From Sapria himalayana (lineage: Eukaryota > Streptophyta > Magnoliopsida > Malpighiales > Rafflesiaceae): a stretch of DNA of 64,000 bases. The stretch's first letter is position 1. Every line of letters begins with the position of its first letter. The stretch spans positions 62,001-126,000 of the forward strand of contig JAREIK010014451.1 in assembly GCA_029783825.1 (NCBI GenBank), given 5' to 3'. Below are positions 49,801-64,000 of this stretch, piece after piece. The notes under the pieces were generated by a model. That model worked only from the letters and a program-made list of their open reading frames with translations, was not told where the DNA came from and ran no database searches. A program made the position numbers and the translations under genes.

Positions 49801-52800
49801 TGTTATTTTATTGTTTAAATAAAGCCTATAAACCACTAAATGCCTAAAAATATAAATTGCTAAACTCATAAACGACAAAAACTCTAAATACAAAAACCAT
49901 TAAACAGGTGTACATTAATAAAAAATCATAAATCTCAATTTAATTTTTATTAAGTATAATTTTAAATTTTTATTTTAATTATTTATCAGTTTTTTTAATA
50001 TAAATATTAAGTACAAAATAGATTATTAGTGAGACAGATCTAATATAAATAATTTATTTTTCATCAAAAAAAAATATATGCTTATAAAAAGAGTCAAAAT
50101 TTTAAAACCAAAAATTTATTATTTAGTAATATATTTTATTTTGATTTTGAATCATTTTAGATTTTGTAATTATATTTTAATTTATATCATTCTTATTAAT
50201 AATAGTTTATTAATTTTTTATTGATCATTATTATAATTTGTATTAATAAAATTATTTATATTGATTTTACATTATATATAATTATTAATATTATTATAAC
50301 TAAATATTATATACACATTTTAAAAAAATTAAAAATTATTATATTTTCAAAGGTTATAACCTTCAAAAATTTAAAAAAAATCAAAAAATTAAATTTTTAA
50401 TTTTTTCATTCTTTAAATAAAAACTATAAATCACTTAAGGCCTAAACACTTAAATCACTAAAACCCAAAACACCTATATACTTAAACCATTAAACTAGTA
50501 TATCCTGAATAATAAATAATAAATCTCTATTTTATTTGTAAATATTATAATATTAAATATTCATTTTAATTATTTATTAGTTTATTTTTATAAAATTATA
50601 AATTAAAAATAAATTATCAGGAAGACAAATATAATTTAAATAATTTACTTTCAATAACAAAAAAATATAAACTTATAAAAAGAAGCAAAACATCAAAGAA
50701 TGTATTATTTTGTAATATATTTTACTTTGATTTTGAATAAATTTAGGTTTTGCAAATATATTTAAATTAATATCTATCTTATTAATAATAGTTTATTAAT
50801 TTATTTTTTGATCATTAATATAATATCTATCAATATAATTGTTTATATTTAATTTACATGATATATAATTATTAAGATTATCATAACTAAATATAGTATT
50901 CACATATAAAAAAAATTTAGAATTGTTATATTTTCAAAGATTATAACCTTCAAAAATGATAAAAAATAACAAAAATAAATTTTTTGTTATATCATTGTAT
51001 AAATAAAAGTTATAAACCATTAAATGCCTAATAACATAAATCTCTAAACTTCTAAACCCCGAAGCCCCTAAATACTTAAACCTTTAAACTCGTAAACCTT
51101 AAATATAATTTAAATAATATATTGAAATATTAATTACAAAATAAATTATGAGTGATACAAATATAATTTAAATAATTTATTTTTCATCAAAAAAAATATA
51201 AGCTTATAAAAAGAAGCAAAAACTAAAAAAAAATTATTATTTAGTAATAAATTTTACATTGTTTTTGAATCATTTTAGGTTTTTTAATTATATTTTAATT
51301 TATATCTATCATATTAATAATAGCATATTAATTTATTTTTTGATAATTGATATCATATATATCAATAAAATTGTTTATATTTAGCTTATATTATATAAAA
51401 TTATAATGATTATTATTACTAAATATTGTATTCACATTTTTAAAAAAATTTAAATTATTATTTTCAAAGGTTATAACCTATGAAAATGTGAAAAAATTAT
51501 AGCAAACTTTTTTTATATTTTATTTTTTTAAATAAAACGTATAAACCGTTAAAAGCCTAAAAACATAAATCACTAAAATCCTAAATGAATAAACCTCTAA
51601 ATACTTAAATCATTATACTGGTAAACAAAAATAATAAATCATAAATCTCATTTTAAATTTTATTCAGTATAATTTTAATTTTTATTTTAATTATTTATCA
51701 GTTTATTTTTAAAGAAATATTAATTACAAAATAAATTATTAGTGAAAAAGATCTAATTTAAATTAAAACAGTATCCATAAATAATAAATAATAAATCTCA
51801 TTTTTTTTCATTATAATTTTAAATATTCATTTTAATTAATTATTTGTTTATTTATATATAAATATTAATTACAAAATAAATTAAGCTAGACTAAAATAAT
51901 TTATATAAATTAATTTTCATCAAAAAATTTTAGATAATTTTTAAAAGAAAAATAATTTTCAAAACAAAAATTATTCAATGGTAATATATTTTGCTTTGCT
52001 TCTGAATCATTTTAGGTTTTGTAATTATATTATAATTGATATTTATCCTATTAATATAGATTATTAATTTATTTTTTGATCATTATTAGAATATTTATCA
52101 ATAAAATAGTTTATATTAAATTTATATGATATATAAAGATAATGATTATTATAACTAAATATTGAATTCACTTTAAAAAAAAATTTAAAAATTATTATAT
52201 TTTATAAGGTTATAACATTTGAAAATATCAAAAAATAATAAAAATAATTTTTTTTAAAAATAAAACCTATAAACTACTAAATGCATAAACAGTTAAATAA
52301 GTAAACTCCTAGACCCCGTAATGCCTAAATATAGTAACCATCTAACCGATATATAAGACATAATAAATAATAAATCTAATTTTTATTTCTATTTCTTATA
52401 ATTTTAAATATTCATTTTAATTATTTATTAGTTTATTTTTATAGAAATATTTATTACAAAATGAATTATGAGTGCGACAAATATATTTTAAATAATTTAT
52501 TTTTAATGAAATAATATATATACGCATATAAAAGAAGTAAAAATTTAAAAATTTAAAATTATTATCCAGTAATATATTTTACTTTAATTTTGAATCAATT
52601 TGGGTTTTGTAAATATTTTTTAATTAATTTCTATCTTTTTATTAATAGTTTATTGATTTAATTTTTGATCATTATTATAATATCTATCAATAAAATTGTT
52701 TATATTGAATTTATATGATATATAATTATTAATATTATTAAAACTAAATATTGTATTCACATTTCAAAAAATTGTAAATATTATTATATTTTAAAAGGTT

Positions 52801-55800
52801 ATAACCTATGAAAATGATAACAAATTATAGAAAATTTTTTTGTTATTTTATTTTTTTATATAAAACATAAAAGCCACTAAAAGCCTAAAAACATAAATCG
52901 CTAAACTCCTAACGACAAAACCTCTGAATACTTAAACCATTAAACTAGTATACATTAATAATAAATCTTAAATCTCATTTTAATTTTTATTCAGTATAAT
53001 TTTAAATTTTTATTTTAATTATTTATCAGTTTATTTTTATAGAAATATTAATTACAAAATTAATTTTTAGTGAGACAAATCTATTTTAAATTAAATAAGT
53101 ATCCCTAAATAATAAAAAATAAATCTTATTTTTTTTTCATTAAAATTTTAAATATTCATTTTAAATATTTATTTGTTTATTTATATATAAATATTAATTA
53201 AAAAATAAATTGTGTTTGACAAATATAATATATATATATTATTTATCATCAAAAAATTATAGATAAACTTTTGAAAAGAAAAAAAAATCTAAACAAAAAA
53301 TTATTATATAGTAATATATTTTGCTTTGCTTCTGAATCATTATAGGTTTTATAATTATATTTTAATTGATATATATCTTTTTTTTAATTGCAATCTATTA
53401 TTATTAATAATAGATTATTAATTTATTTTTTGATCATTATTAGAATATTATCAATAAAATTATTTATATAGAATTTATATGATATATAAATATAATGATT
53501 ATTTTAACTAAAGATTGTATTCACGTTTGAAAAAAATTTAAATATTATTATATTTTGAAAGGTTATAACATTTGAAAATATCAAAAAATAATAAAAATAT
53601 ATTTATTTTTATTTTATTTTTTAAATAAAACCTATAAACCACTAAAAGCCTAAAAACATAAATTGCTAAACTCCTAAACGAGAAAACCTCTAAATACTTA
53701 TTACATTAAACTGGTATAGATTAATAATAAATCTTAACTCTTATTTTAATTTTTCATCAAAAAATTATATATAAACTTTTTTAAAAGAAAAAAAAATTTC
53801 AAAACAAAAAATTATTATATAGTAATATATTTTGCTATGCTTCTGAATCATTTTAGGTTTTGTAATTATATTTTAATTGATATCTATCTTATTAATAATA
53901 GATTATTAATTTAGTTTTTGAACATTATTAGAATATTTATCAATAAAATAGTTTATATTGAATTTATATGATATATAAATATAATGATTATTATAACTAA
54001 ATATTGAATTCACTTTTGAAAAAAATTTAAAAATTATTATATTTTCAAAGTTTATAACCATAAAAAATGAGAAAAAAAAATAAAAATAATTTTTTTGTTA
54101 TTTTATTTTTTAAATAAAACATATAGATAATTAAATGCTTACTTACTTAAATCAGTAAGCTCATAAACCTCGTAATCCCTAAATACATAAACCTTTTAAC
54201 ATCTATATACTACTTAATAAATAATAAATCTCATTTTTATTTTTATTTATTATAATTTTAAATATTCATTTTAATTATTTATAGTTTAATTTTTTAGAAA
54301 AATTAATTACAAAATAAATTTCGAGTGAGACAAATATTATTTAAATAATTTATTTTAATAAAAAAAATATAAGCTTATAAAAAGATGGAATATTTATAAA
54401 ATTAAATATTATTATTTAGTAATATATTTTGATTTGATTTTGAATCATTTTGTGTTATTTAAATATATTTTAATTAATATTTATATTATAATTAATAGTT
54501 TTATAATTTAATTTTTGATCAAAATTTTATAATATCTATCATTAAAATTATTTATATTGAATTTATATCATATATAATTAGTAAAATAAATATAATTATA
54601 CATGGTATTCACATTTCAAAAAATTTTAAAAATTATTTTATTTTTAAAGGTTACCTTTGAAAATCAGAAAAAATCAAAAATAAAATTTTAAATTTTTATT
54701 ATACAAATAAAACCTATACATCACTAAATGCCTAAAAACATAAATTGCTTAACTCCTAAACAACAAAACTCCTAAATAATCAAACAATTAAACCGGTATA
54801 CCATATATAATACATCATAAATCTCATTTTAATTTGTATTCATTATAATTTTAAATATTCATTTTAATTATTTATTAGTTTATTTTTTATAGAAATATTA
54901 ATTACAAAATAAATAATGAGTGAGACAAATATAATTTTAATAATTTATTTTTAATCAAAAAAAAATAAGCTTATATAAAGAAGTAAAAATTTAAAAACAA
55001 AAATTTATTATTTAGTAATATATTTTACTTTGATTTTGAATCATTATATATAGGTTTTGCAATTATATTTTAATTGCGATCAAAGTTATTAATAATAGTT
55101 TATTAATTTATTATTTGATCATTTTTATAATATCGAACAATAAAATTACTTATATTCAATTAAAATGTTTTATAATTATTGAGTTATTATAACTAAATAT
55201 TATATTTACATTTGAAAAAAATTTAAAAATTATTATATTTTCAAAGGTTATAACCTTCAAAAATGATAAAAAATCACAAAAATAATTTTTTTATTATTTT
55301 ATTATTTAAATAAAAGTTAAAAAGAACTAAATGCCTAAACATTTAAATCTCTAGACTCCTAAACCCCAAAACCCCCTAAATACTTAAACCATTAAACCTA
55401 TATAACCTAAATAAGAAATAATTAATCTAATTTTTATTTGTATTCTTTATAATTTTAAATATTATTTTTTAGTTTATTTTTATAGAAATATTAATTACAA
55501 AATAAATAATGAGTGAGACAGATATAATTTTAATAAATTATTTTTTATGAAAAAAAATAAGCTTATAAAATAAACAAAATTTCAAAATTTTAAAATTTTA
55601 TTTAGTAATATAATTTACTTTGATTTTGAATTATTTTGGGTTCTGTAAATATATTTTAATTAATATCTATCTTATTAATAATAATTTATAAATTTATTTT
55701 TAGATCATTATTATAATATATATTAATACATTTTTTTATATTGAATCTACAACAAATATAATTATTAAGATTATTATAACTAAGTATTGTATTCATATTT

Positions 55801-58800
55801 TAGAACTTATAAAAAATTATTATATTTTCAAAGGTTATACCCTTTGAAATCACAAAAATTCATATAAATAAATTTTTTGTTATTTCATTGAATAAATAAA
55901 ACCTATAAACACGAAAATGTGTAAATAGATAAATCAATAAACTCCTTAACCCCAAAACCACAAAAAAACTTAAACAATTATTAGTTATACCCTAAATAAT
56001 AAATCATAAATCTCATATTTATTAGTATTCATTATAATTTTAAATATACATTTTATTTATTTATAAGTTTAATTTTATAGAAATAAAATTAAAAAATAAA
56101 GTATTAGTGATACAGATATAATTTAATTAATTTATTTTTCATCAAAAAATATATAGGCTTATAAATTGATACAAATATTTAAAATTTTAAAATTAATATT
56201 TAGTAAAATATTTCACTTTGATTTTGAGTCATTTAAGGTTTTGCAAATATATTTTAAACAATATTTATCTTATTAATAATTAATTTTTACTTTTTTATGA
56301 TCATTATTATAATAAATAGCAATAAAATTGTTTATATTGAATTTATATTATATATAAATTATTATGATTATTATAACTTCATATTGTATTCACTTTTCAA
56401 AAAAAAATTAAAAAATTATTATATTTTCAAAGGTTATAACCTTCAAAAATGACAAAAAATAACAAAAATAAAGTTTTTGTTATTTTATTTTTTATATAAA
56501 ACCTATAACCCACTAAATGACTAAATACTAAAATGACTAAACTTCTTAACCCCGAAGCCCATAAATACTTAAAACATTAAATTAGTATAGTGTAAAAATA
56601 AATCATAAATCTCAGTTTTATTAGTATTCATTATAATTTTTAAAATTCATTTTATTTATTTATCAGTTTATTTTTATAGAAATATTAATTTCAAAATAAA
56701 TTATTAGTGCGACATATATAATTTAAATAATTGATTTTTAATCAGAAAAATTGCTCATAAAAAGGCACAATTTTAAAAATAAAAAATTATTATTTAATAA
56801 TATATCTTTTTTAGATTTTGAATCATTTTATATTTTACAATTATATTTTAATTTTTATCATTCTTATAAAGACAAGTTTATTAATTTATTTATTGATCAT
56901 TATTATAATATCTATCAATAAAATTATTTATATTGAGTTTACATTATATATAATTATTAAGATTATTATAACTAAATATTATATTCACATTTAAAAAAAA
57001 TTAAATATTATTATAATTTCAAAGGTTACAACCTTCAAAAATTAAATTTTTTGATTTTTCATTCTTTATATAACAACTATAAATCACTAAAGGTCTAAAC
57101 AATTAAATAACTAAACTCCTTAACCACAAAACACCTAAATACATAAACCATTAAACTAGTATATCCAGAATAATAAATAATAAATCTCAATTTTATTTGT
57201 ATTTATTATAATTTTAAAAATTCATTTTAATTATTAGTAGTTTATTATTATAAAATTATAAAATAAAAAATAAATTATGAGTAAGACAAATATAATTTAA
57301 AAAATTTATTTTTAATAACAAAAATATAAACTTATAAAAAAAGCAAAACATTAAAAAAATTATTATTTAGTAATATATTTTACTTTGATTTGAATAAATT
57401 TAGATTTTGCTTATACTTTTTAAATAATATCTATTTTATTCATAATAGTTTATTAATTTATTTTTTGATCATTATTATAATATCTAGCAATGTAATTATT
57501 TATATTGAATTTAAATGACTTATATTTATGAAGATTATTATAGATAAATATTATATTTACATTTGAAAAAAATTTAAAAATTAATATATTTTCAAAGATA
57601 TAATCTTCAAAATTTTAAAAAATAAAAAAAATAAATTTTATGTTATATCATTGTTTAAATAAAACTTATAAACCACTAAATCCCTAAACACTAAATCTCT
57701 AAACTTCTTAACACAAAAGCCCCTAAATACTTAAATCTCTAAACTCCTTAACACAAAAGCCACTAAATACTTAAACCTTTAAACTCGTAAACCTTAATTA
57801 TAATATAATAATTTATTAAAATATTAATTACAAAATAAATTATGAGTGATACAAATTTAATTTAAATAATTTATTTTTCATCAAAAAAATATATAAGCTT
57901 ATAAAAAGAAGCAAAAACAAAAAACAAAAATTATTATTTAGTAATAAATTTTACATTGATTTTGAATAATTTTAGGTTTTTCAATTATATTTTCATTTAT
58001 ATCTATCGTATTAATAATAGCATATTAATTTATTTTTTAATAATTGATTTAATATCTTTCAATAAAATTTTTTATATTTTGTTTATATTATATATAATTA
58101 TAATGATTATTATTACTAAATATTATATTCACATATTTTAAAAATTTTAAATTTATTATATTTTCAAATGTTATAACCTTTGAAAATGTGAGAAAATATC
58201 AAAAATAATTTTTTTGTTATATCATTATTAAAATAAATCCTATAAACTACTAAATGCCTAAACACTTAAGTCAATAACTCTGAAATCTTGAAAACTATAA
58301 ATAAATAATTTTTTTAAACAAGTATACCCTAAATAATAAATAATAAATCTCAATATTATTTTTTTTATTATAATTTAAAATATTCATTTAAATTATTTAT
58401 TCATTTATTTTTATTAAATATTAATTGCAATATAAATTATGAGTTAGACAAATATAATTTATATAAATTATTTTTCAACAAAAAATATAGATAAACTTAT
58501 AAAAAGAAGAAAAAATTTCAAAACTAATATTTCTTATATAGTAATATATTTTGCTATTATTCTGAATCATTTTATTTTTTGTAATTATATTTTAATTGAT
58601 ATCTATCTTATTAATAATCGATTATTAATTTATTTTTTGATCATTATTAGAATATTTATCAATAAAATTATTTATATTGAATTTATATGAAATTTAAATA
58701 TAATGATTATTATAACTAAATATTGAATTCACTTTTGAAATAAATTTAAAAATTATTATATTTTCAAAGTTCATAACATTTGAAAATATCAAAAAATAAT

Positions 58801-61800
58801 AAAAATAAATGTTTTGTTTATTTATTTTTTAAATAAAACCTATAACAACTAAATGCTTAGATAGTTAAATCAGTAAACTTCTAAACCTCGTAATGCATAA
58901 ATACATAAACTATTAAACCACTATATACTACATAATAATTAATAAATCTAATCTTTATTTCTATTAATTATAATTTTAAATATTTATTTTAATTATTTAT
59001 TAGTTTATTTCTATAGAAATATTTATTACAAAATAAATTATGAGTGCGAGAAATATAATTTAAATAATTTATTTTTAATCAATAAAAGTATTTACGCTTA
59101 TAAAATAAGTAAAAATTTAAAAATTAAAAATTATTATTAAGTAATATATTTTACTTTAATTTTGAATCAATTTGGGTTTTGTAAATATTTTTTAATGAAT
59201 ATCTATCTTATTATTAATAGTTTATTAATTTAATTTTTTATCATTATTATAATATCTATCAATAAAATTGTTTATATTGAATTTATATGTTATATATTTA
59301 TTAATATTATTATAACTAAATATTATATTCCCATTTCAAAAATGTTAAATATTATTATATTTTCAAAGGTTATGACCTATGAAAATGAGAAAAGATTACG
59401 AATTTTTTTTGTTATTTTATTGTTTAAATAAAACCTATAAACCACTAAATGCCTAAAAATATAAATTGCTAAACTCTTGAATGACAAAACCTCTAAATAC
59501 TTAAACAATTAAACTGGTATACATTATTAATATATCATAAATTTTATTTTAATTTTTATTCAATTTAATTTTAAATTTTTTTTAATTATTTATCAGTTTA
59601 TTTAAATATAAATATTAATTACAAAATAAATTATTAGTTAGATAGATCTAATTTAAATTAAACCGATATACCCTAAATAATAAATAATAAAACTCATTTT
59701 TTTTTCAATATAATTTTAAATATTCATTTTAAATATTCATTTTAAATATTTATTTGTATAATTTTATATAAATATTAATTACAAAATAAATTATGAGTTA
59801 AACAAATATAATTTATATAAATTATTTTTCATCAAAAAAAATATAGATAAATTTTTAAAAACAAATTTCAAAACAAAAAATTATTATATAGTAATATATT
59901 TTGCTTAGCTTCTGAATCATTTTAATATTTGTAATTATATTTTAAATGATATATATCTTATTAATAATAGATTATTAATTTATTTTTTTGATCATTATTA
60001 GAATATTTATTAATAAAAATGTTTATATTGAATTTATAAGACATATTAATTTAATAATTATTATAACTAAATATTGTATTCACTTTTGAAAAAAGTTTTA
60101 AAATTTTTATGTTTTAAAAGATTATAACCTTTGAACATGTGAAAAAATAAAAAAAAATATTTTTTTTATTTCATTGTTTAAATAAAACCTAAACACCACT
60201 AAATGCCTAAGCACTTAAATCACTAAACTACAAAATCCCGATACCCCTATATATATAATCCTTTAAACTGGTATACACTAAATAATAATTAATAAATCAC
60301 GTTTTTATTTGTTTTCATTATAATTTTAAAAAATTATTTTGATTTTTAGTTTTTTATTTGTATATCTGTATTAATTATAAAATAAATTATGAGTTAAAAA
60401 TATAATTTATAAAAATTATTTTTCATCAAAAAATAGATAAGCTTATAAAAAGAATAAAAATTTAAAAACAAATAATTATTATTTAGTAATATATTTTGCT
60501 TTGCTTTTGAATCATTTTAGGTTTTGATTTTATATTTTAAGTAATATCAATCTTATTCATAATAGATTTTTAATTTATTTTTTGATAATTATTAGAATAT
60601 CTATCAATAAAATTGTTTATATTGAATTTATATGATAAATAATTATTATGATTATTATAAATATATATTGTATTCACTTTTGAAAAGAAAAGTAAAATTT
60701 ATTATATTTTCAAAGGTTATAACCTTAAAAAATGAGAAAAAATAATAAAAATAAATTTTTTGTTATTTCATTTTTAAAATAAAACCTATATATCATGAAA
60801 TGCTTAATTACTTAAATTAGTAAGCTCATAGACCTCGAAACCCCTAAATACATAAACCTTTTAACAGCTATATACTACTTAATAAATAATAAATCTCATT
60901 TTTATTTCTATTTATTATAATTTTAATATTTATTTTAATTATTTAAAGTTTAATTATTTATAAAAATTAATTACAAAAAAATTTTGAATGAGACAGATAT
61001 TATTTATATAATTTATTTTTAATCATTAAAAAATATAAGCTTATAAAAAGAAAAAAAATTTTGAAAATTAAATATTATTATTAAGTAATATATTTTGATT
61101 TGATTTTGAATCATTTTGTGTTATGTAAATATATTTTAATTAATATTTATATTATTAATAATAGTTTATTAATTTACTTTTTGATCATTATTATACTATC
61201 TATCATTAAAATTGTTTATATTGAATTTATATGATATATAACTAGTAAGATTAATATAATTATACATGGTATTCACATTTCCAAAAATTTTAAAAATTAT
61301 TTTATTTTCAAAGGTTATGAACCTTTGAAAATCATATAAAATCAAAAAAAAAATTTTATTATTTAAATAAAAACTATAACCCACTAAATGCTAAAAAACA
61401 TAAATTGCTAAACACCTAAATGACAAAACCCCTAAATTAACAATCCATTAAACCGGTATACCATATATAATAAATCATAAATCTCATTTTAATTTGTATT
61501 CATTATAATTTTAAATATTCATTTTAATTATTTATTAGTTTATTTTTTATAGAAATATTAATTGCAAAATAAATAAAGAGAGAGACAAATATAATTTTAA
61601 TAATTTATTTTTTAACAAAAAATAAATATAAGCTTATAAAAAGAAGAAAATTTTAAAAACAAAAAATATCATTTAGTAATATCTTTTACTTTGATTTTGA
61701 ATCATTATAGGTTTTGCATTTATATATTAATTGCTATCAATCTTATTAATAAGAGTTTATTAATTTATTTTTTGATCATTATTATAATATATATCAATAA

Positions 61801-64000
61801 AATTACTTATATTTAATTTAAATGTCTTATAAATATTAAGATTATTATAACTAAATATTATATTTACATTTGAAAAAAATTTAAACCTTCAAAAATGATA
61901 AAAAATCACAAAAATAATTTCATTATTATTTTATTATTTAAATAAAACATATAGACCACTAAATGCCTAATCATTTAAATATCTAGACTCCTTATCCCCA
62001 AAACCCCCTAAATACTTAAACCATTAAATCTATATAACCTAACTAATATATAATCAATTTCATTTTTATTTGTATTTATTATAATTTTAAATATTCATTT
62101 TAATTAATTTTTAGTTTATTTTTATAGAAATATTAATTACAAAATAAATAATAAGTGAGCCATATAATTTAAATATATTATTTTTTATGAAAAAAAAATA
62201 AGCTTATAAAAATAAACAAAATTTCAAAAATTTTAAATTTTATTTAGTAATTTAATTTACTTTGATTTTGAATTATTTTGGGTTCTACAAATATTTCTTA
62301 ATTAATATCTATCTTATTTATAATAGTTTATTAATTTATTTTTCGATCATTATAATAAAATATATTAATAAAATTTCCTATATTAAATTTACATCAAATA
62401 TAATTATTAAGATTATTATAACTAAGTATAGTATTCATATTTTAGAAAGATTAAAAAATTATTATATTTTCAAAGGTTATAACCTTTGAAAATCATGACA
62501 ATTCATAAAAATAAATTTTTTGTTATTTCATTGATTAAATAAAACTTATAAACACCTAAATGTGCAAACATATTAATCAATAAACTCCTTAACCCCAAAA
62601 CCACAAAAAAACTTAAACCATTAAATAGGTATACCCTAAATAATAAATCATATATCTCTTTTTTATTAGTATTCATTATAATTTTAAATATTCATTTTAA
62701 TTATTTTGAAATTTATTTTTATAGAAATATTAATTACAAAATAAATTATTAGTGAGACACATATAATTTAAATAATTTATTTTTCATCATAAAATATATA
62801 TGCTTATAAAATGAGGCAAAATTTTTAAAATAAAAAATTATTATTTAGTAATATATCTTATTTTGATTTTGAATCAATTTAGAATCTACAATTATATTTT
62901 AATTTATATCATTCTTATAAAATACTAGTTTATTAATTTATTTATTGATCATTATTATAATATCTATTAATAAAATTATTTATATTTAGTTTACATTATA
63001 TATAATTATTAAGATTATTATAAATAAATATTATATTCACATTTAAAAAAATTTTAAATTATTATATTTTCAATGGTTACAATCTTCAAAAATTAAAAAA
63101 ATTCAAAAAATAACATTTTTTGTTTTTTAATTCTTTAGATAATAACTATAAATCACTAAAGGTCTAAACACTTAAATCACTAAACTCCTAAACCCAATAA
63201 CTCCTAAATACTTAAACCATTAAACTGATATATCCAGAATAATAAATAATAAATCTCAATTTTATTTGTATTCATTATAATTTTAAATAATTATTATAAT
63301 TATTTATTAGTTTATTATTATTGAATGATAAATTACAAAATAAATTATGAGTAAGACAAATTTATTTAAATAATTTATTTATTATAACAAAAATATAAAG
63401 TTATAAAAAAAGCAAAACATTAAAAAAATTATTATTAAGTAATATATTTTATTTTTATTTTGAATAAAATTTAGATTTTTCAAATATATTTTAAATAATA
63501 TCTATCTTATTAATAATAGTTTATTAAATTTTTTTTGATCATAATTATAATATCTAGCAATGTAATTATTTATATTGAATTTAAATGACTTATAATTATT
63601 AAGATTATCATAACTAAATATTATATTTACATTTGAAAAAAATTTAAAAATTATTATATTTTCAAAGGTTATAACCTTCAAAAATTAAAAAAATAATAAA
63701 AATAAATTTTTTGTTATATCATTTTTTAAATAAAACTTATAGACCACTAAATGCCTAACACTTAAACCTCTAAACTCCTAAAGACAAAAGCCCCTAAATA
63801 GTTAAACCTTTAAACTAGTAAACCTTAAATATAATTTAAATAATTTATTAAAATATTAATTAAAAAATAAATTATGAGTGTACAAATATAATTTAAATAA
63901 TTTATTTTTCATCAAAAAAAATAAGCTTTTAAAAAGAAGCAAAAATTATAAAAAAATATTATTTAATAATAAATTTTATTTGGATTTTTAATATTATTAG
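46825..64000 (+). repeat. AT-rich satellite array, forward block 2d
   Basis: About thirty forward monomers running off the window end. HOR order is clearest here. The CCTGAATAATAAAT/CCAGAATAATAAAT marker lies near 50503, 57163 and 63233 (and 43851 upstream), giving steps of about 6.65, 6.66 and 6.07 kb. The AATTCATAAAAATAAATTTT marker with CACCTAAATGTGTAAACAT octamers lies near 42540, 55850 and 62492. The CTTACTTAAAT type is near 54140 and 60812. Fused TAATTTAAATTAAAC units lie near 48715, 51750, 53085 and 59645; CTCGTAAACC units lie near 51088, 57782 and 63815. A small unit duplication is visible at about 53345-53425. No gene is supported; the open frames at 57956-58141, 61196-61384 and 62262-62489 are repeat shadows. 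Confidence 0.93.

Noticed and set aside
1..64000. CRISPR array or prokaryotic or organellar DNA, suggested by regularly spaced palindromes and high A+T
   Set aside because: Units are ~590 bp and tandem throughout, with no unique short spacers and no cas, organellar or bacterial genes. The transposon types are those of plant nuclear genomes.

Overview
The window looks like nuclear plant heterochromatin. About 57 of the 64 kb is one very A+T-rich satellite family with a monomer of roughly 520-620 bp. No intact protein-coding gene is visible. The plant assignment rests on a degenerate Ac/RICESLEEPER-like hAT transposon, a TG...CA long-terminal-repeat-like element with 5-bp target duplications, and tracts resembling the plant telomere motif TTTAGGG. 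I cannot name the species. Long A+T-rich satellite suggests pericentromere, centromere or a knob, but that is inference.

Layout. Call the satellite reading direction at position 1 'forward'. Forward satellite runs 1-5750. The orientation flips at about 5750 and stays reversed to about 27530. Into this reversed block are inserted a 3.71-kb hAT element (5814-9523) and a 2.37-kb unique segment (19049-21415). After about 90 bp of junction filler (27531-27620), forward satellite runs to the end. It is interrupted by two copies of a ~573-bp LTR-like element (35133-35704 and 46251-46824) and a second copy of the unique segment (37829-40272), lying in opposite orientation to the first.

Monomer anatomy, forward direction. 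(1) A perfect palindrome built on CAAAGGTTA/TAACCTTTG, 28-32 bp in the best copies. (2) An adjacent 11-bp-arm hairpin, AATAACAAAAA/TTTTTGTTATT. (3) An ~80-bp block of 8-bp units, TAAA plus four variable bases. (4) An A+T-rich stretch with an often preserved HindIII site (AAGCTTATAA). (5) A stretch with a TGATCA box leading back to the palindrome. Monomers are divergent but fall into recognisable types, including truncated or fused ones, that recur every ~6.6-8 kb. The array is therefore organised as a higher-order repeat (HOR).

History that can be read. Both the LTR-like element and the unique segment occur twice with the same junction to the same monomer type. Each therefore inserted once and was copied with its surrounding satellite. 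The reversed block is most simply a ~21.8-kb inversion of an array that once had a single direction. Fold-back junctions, a micro-inversion and filler DNA point to template switching or break repair. The hAT transposase is broken by several frameshifts and stops. Nothing here forms an operon, pathway or known defence system; the interest lies in the architecture of the satellite.
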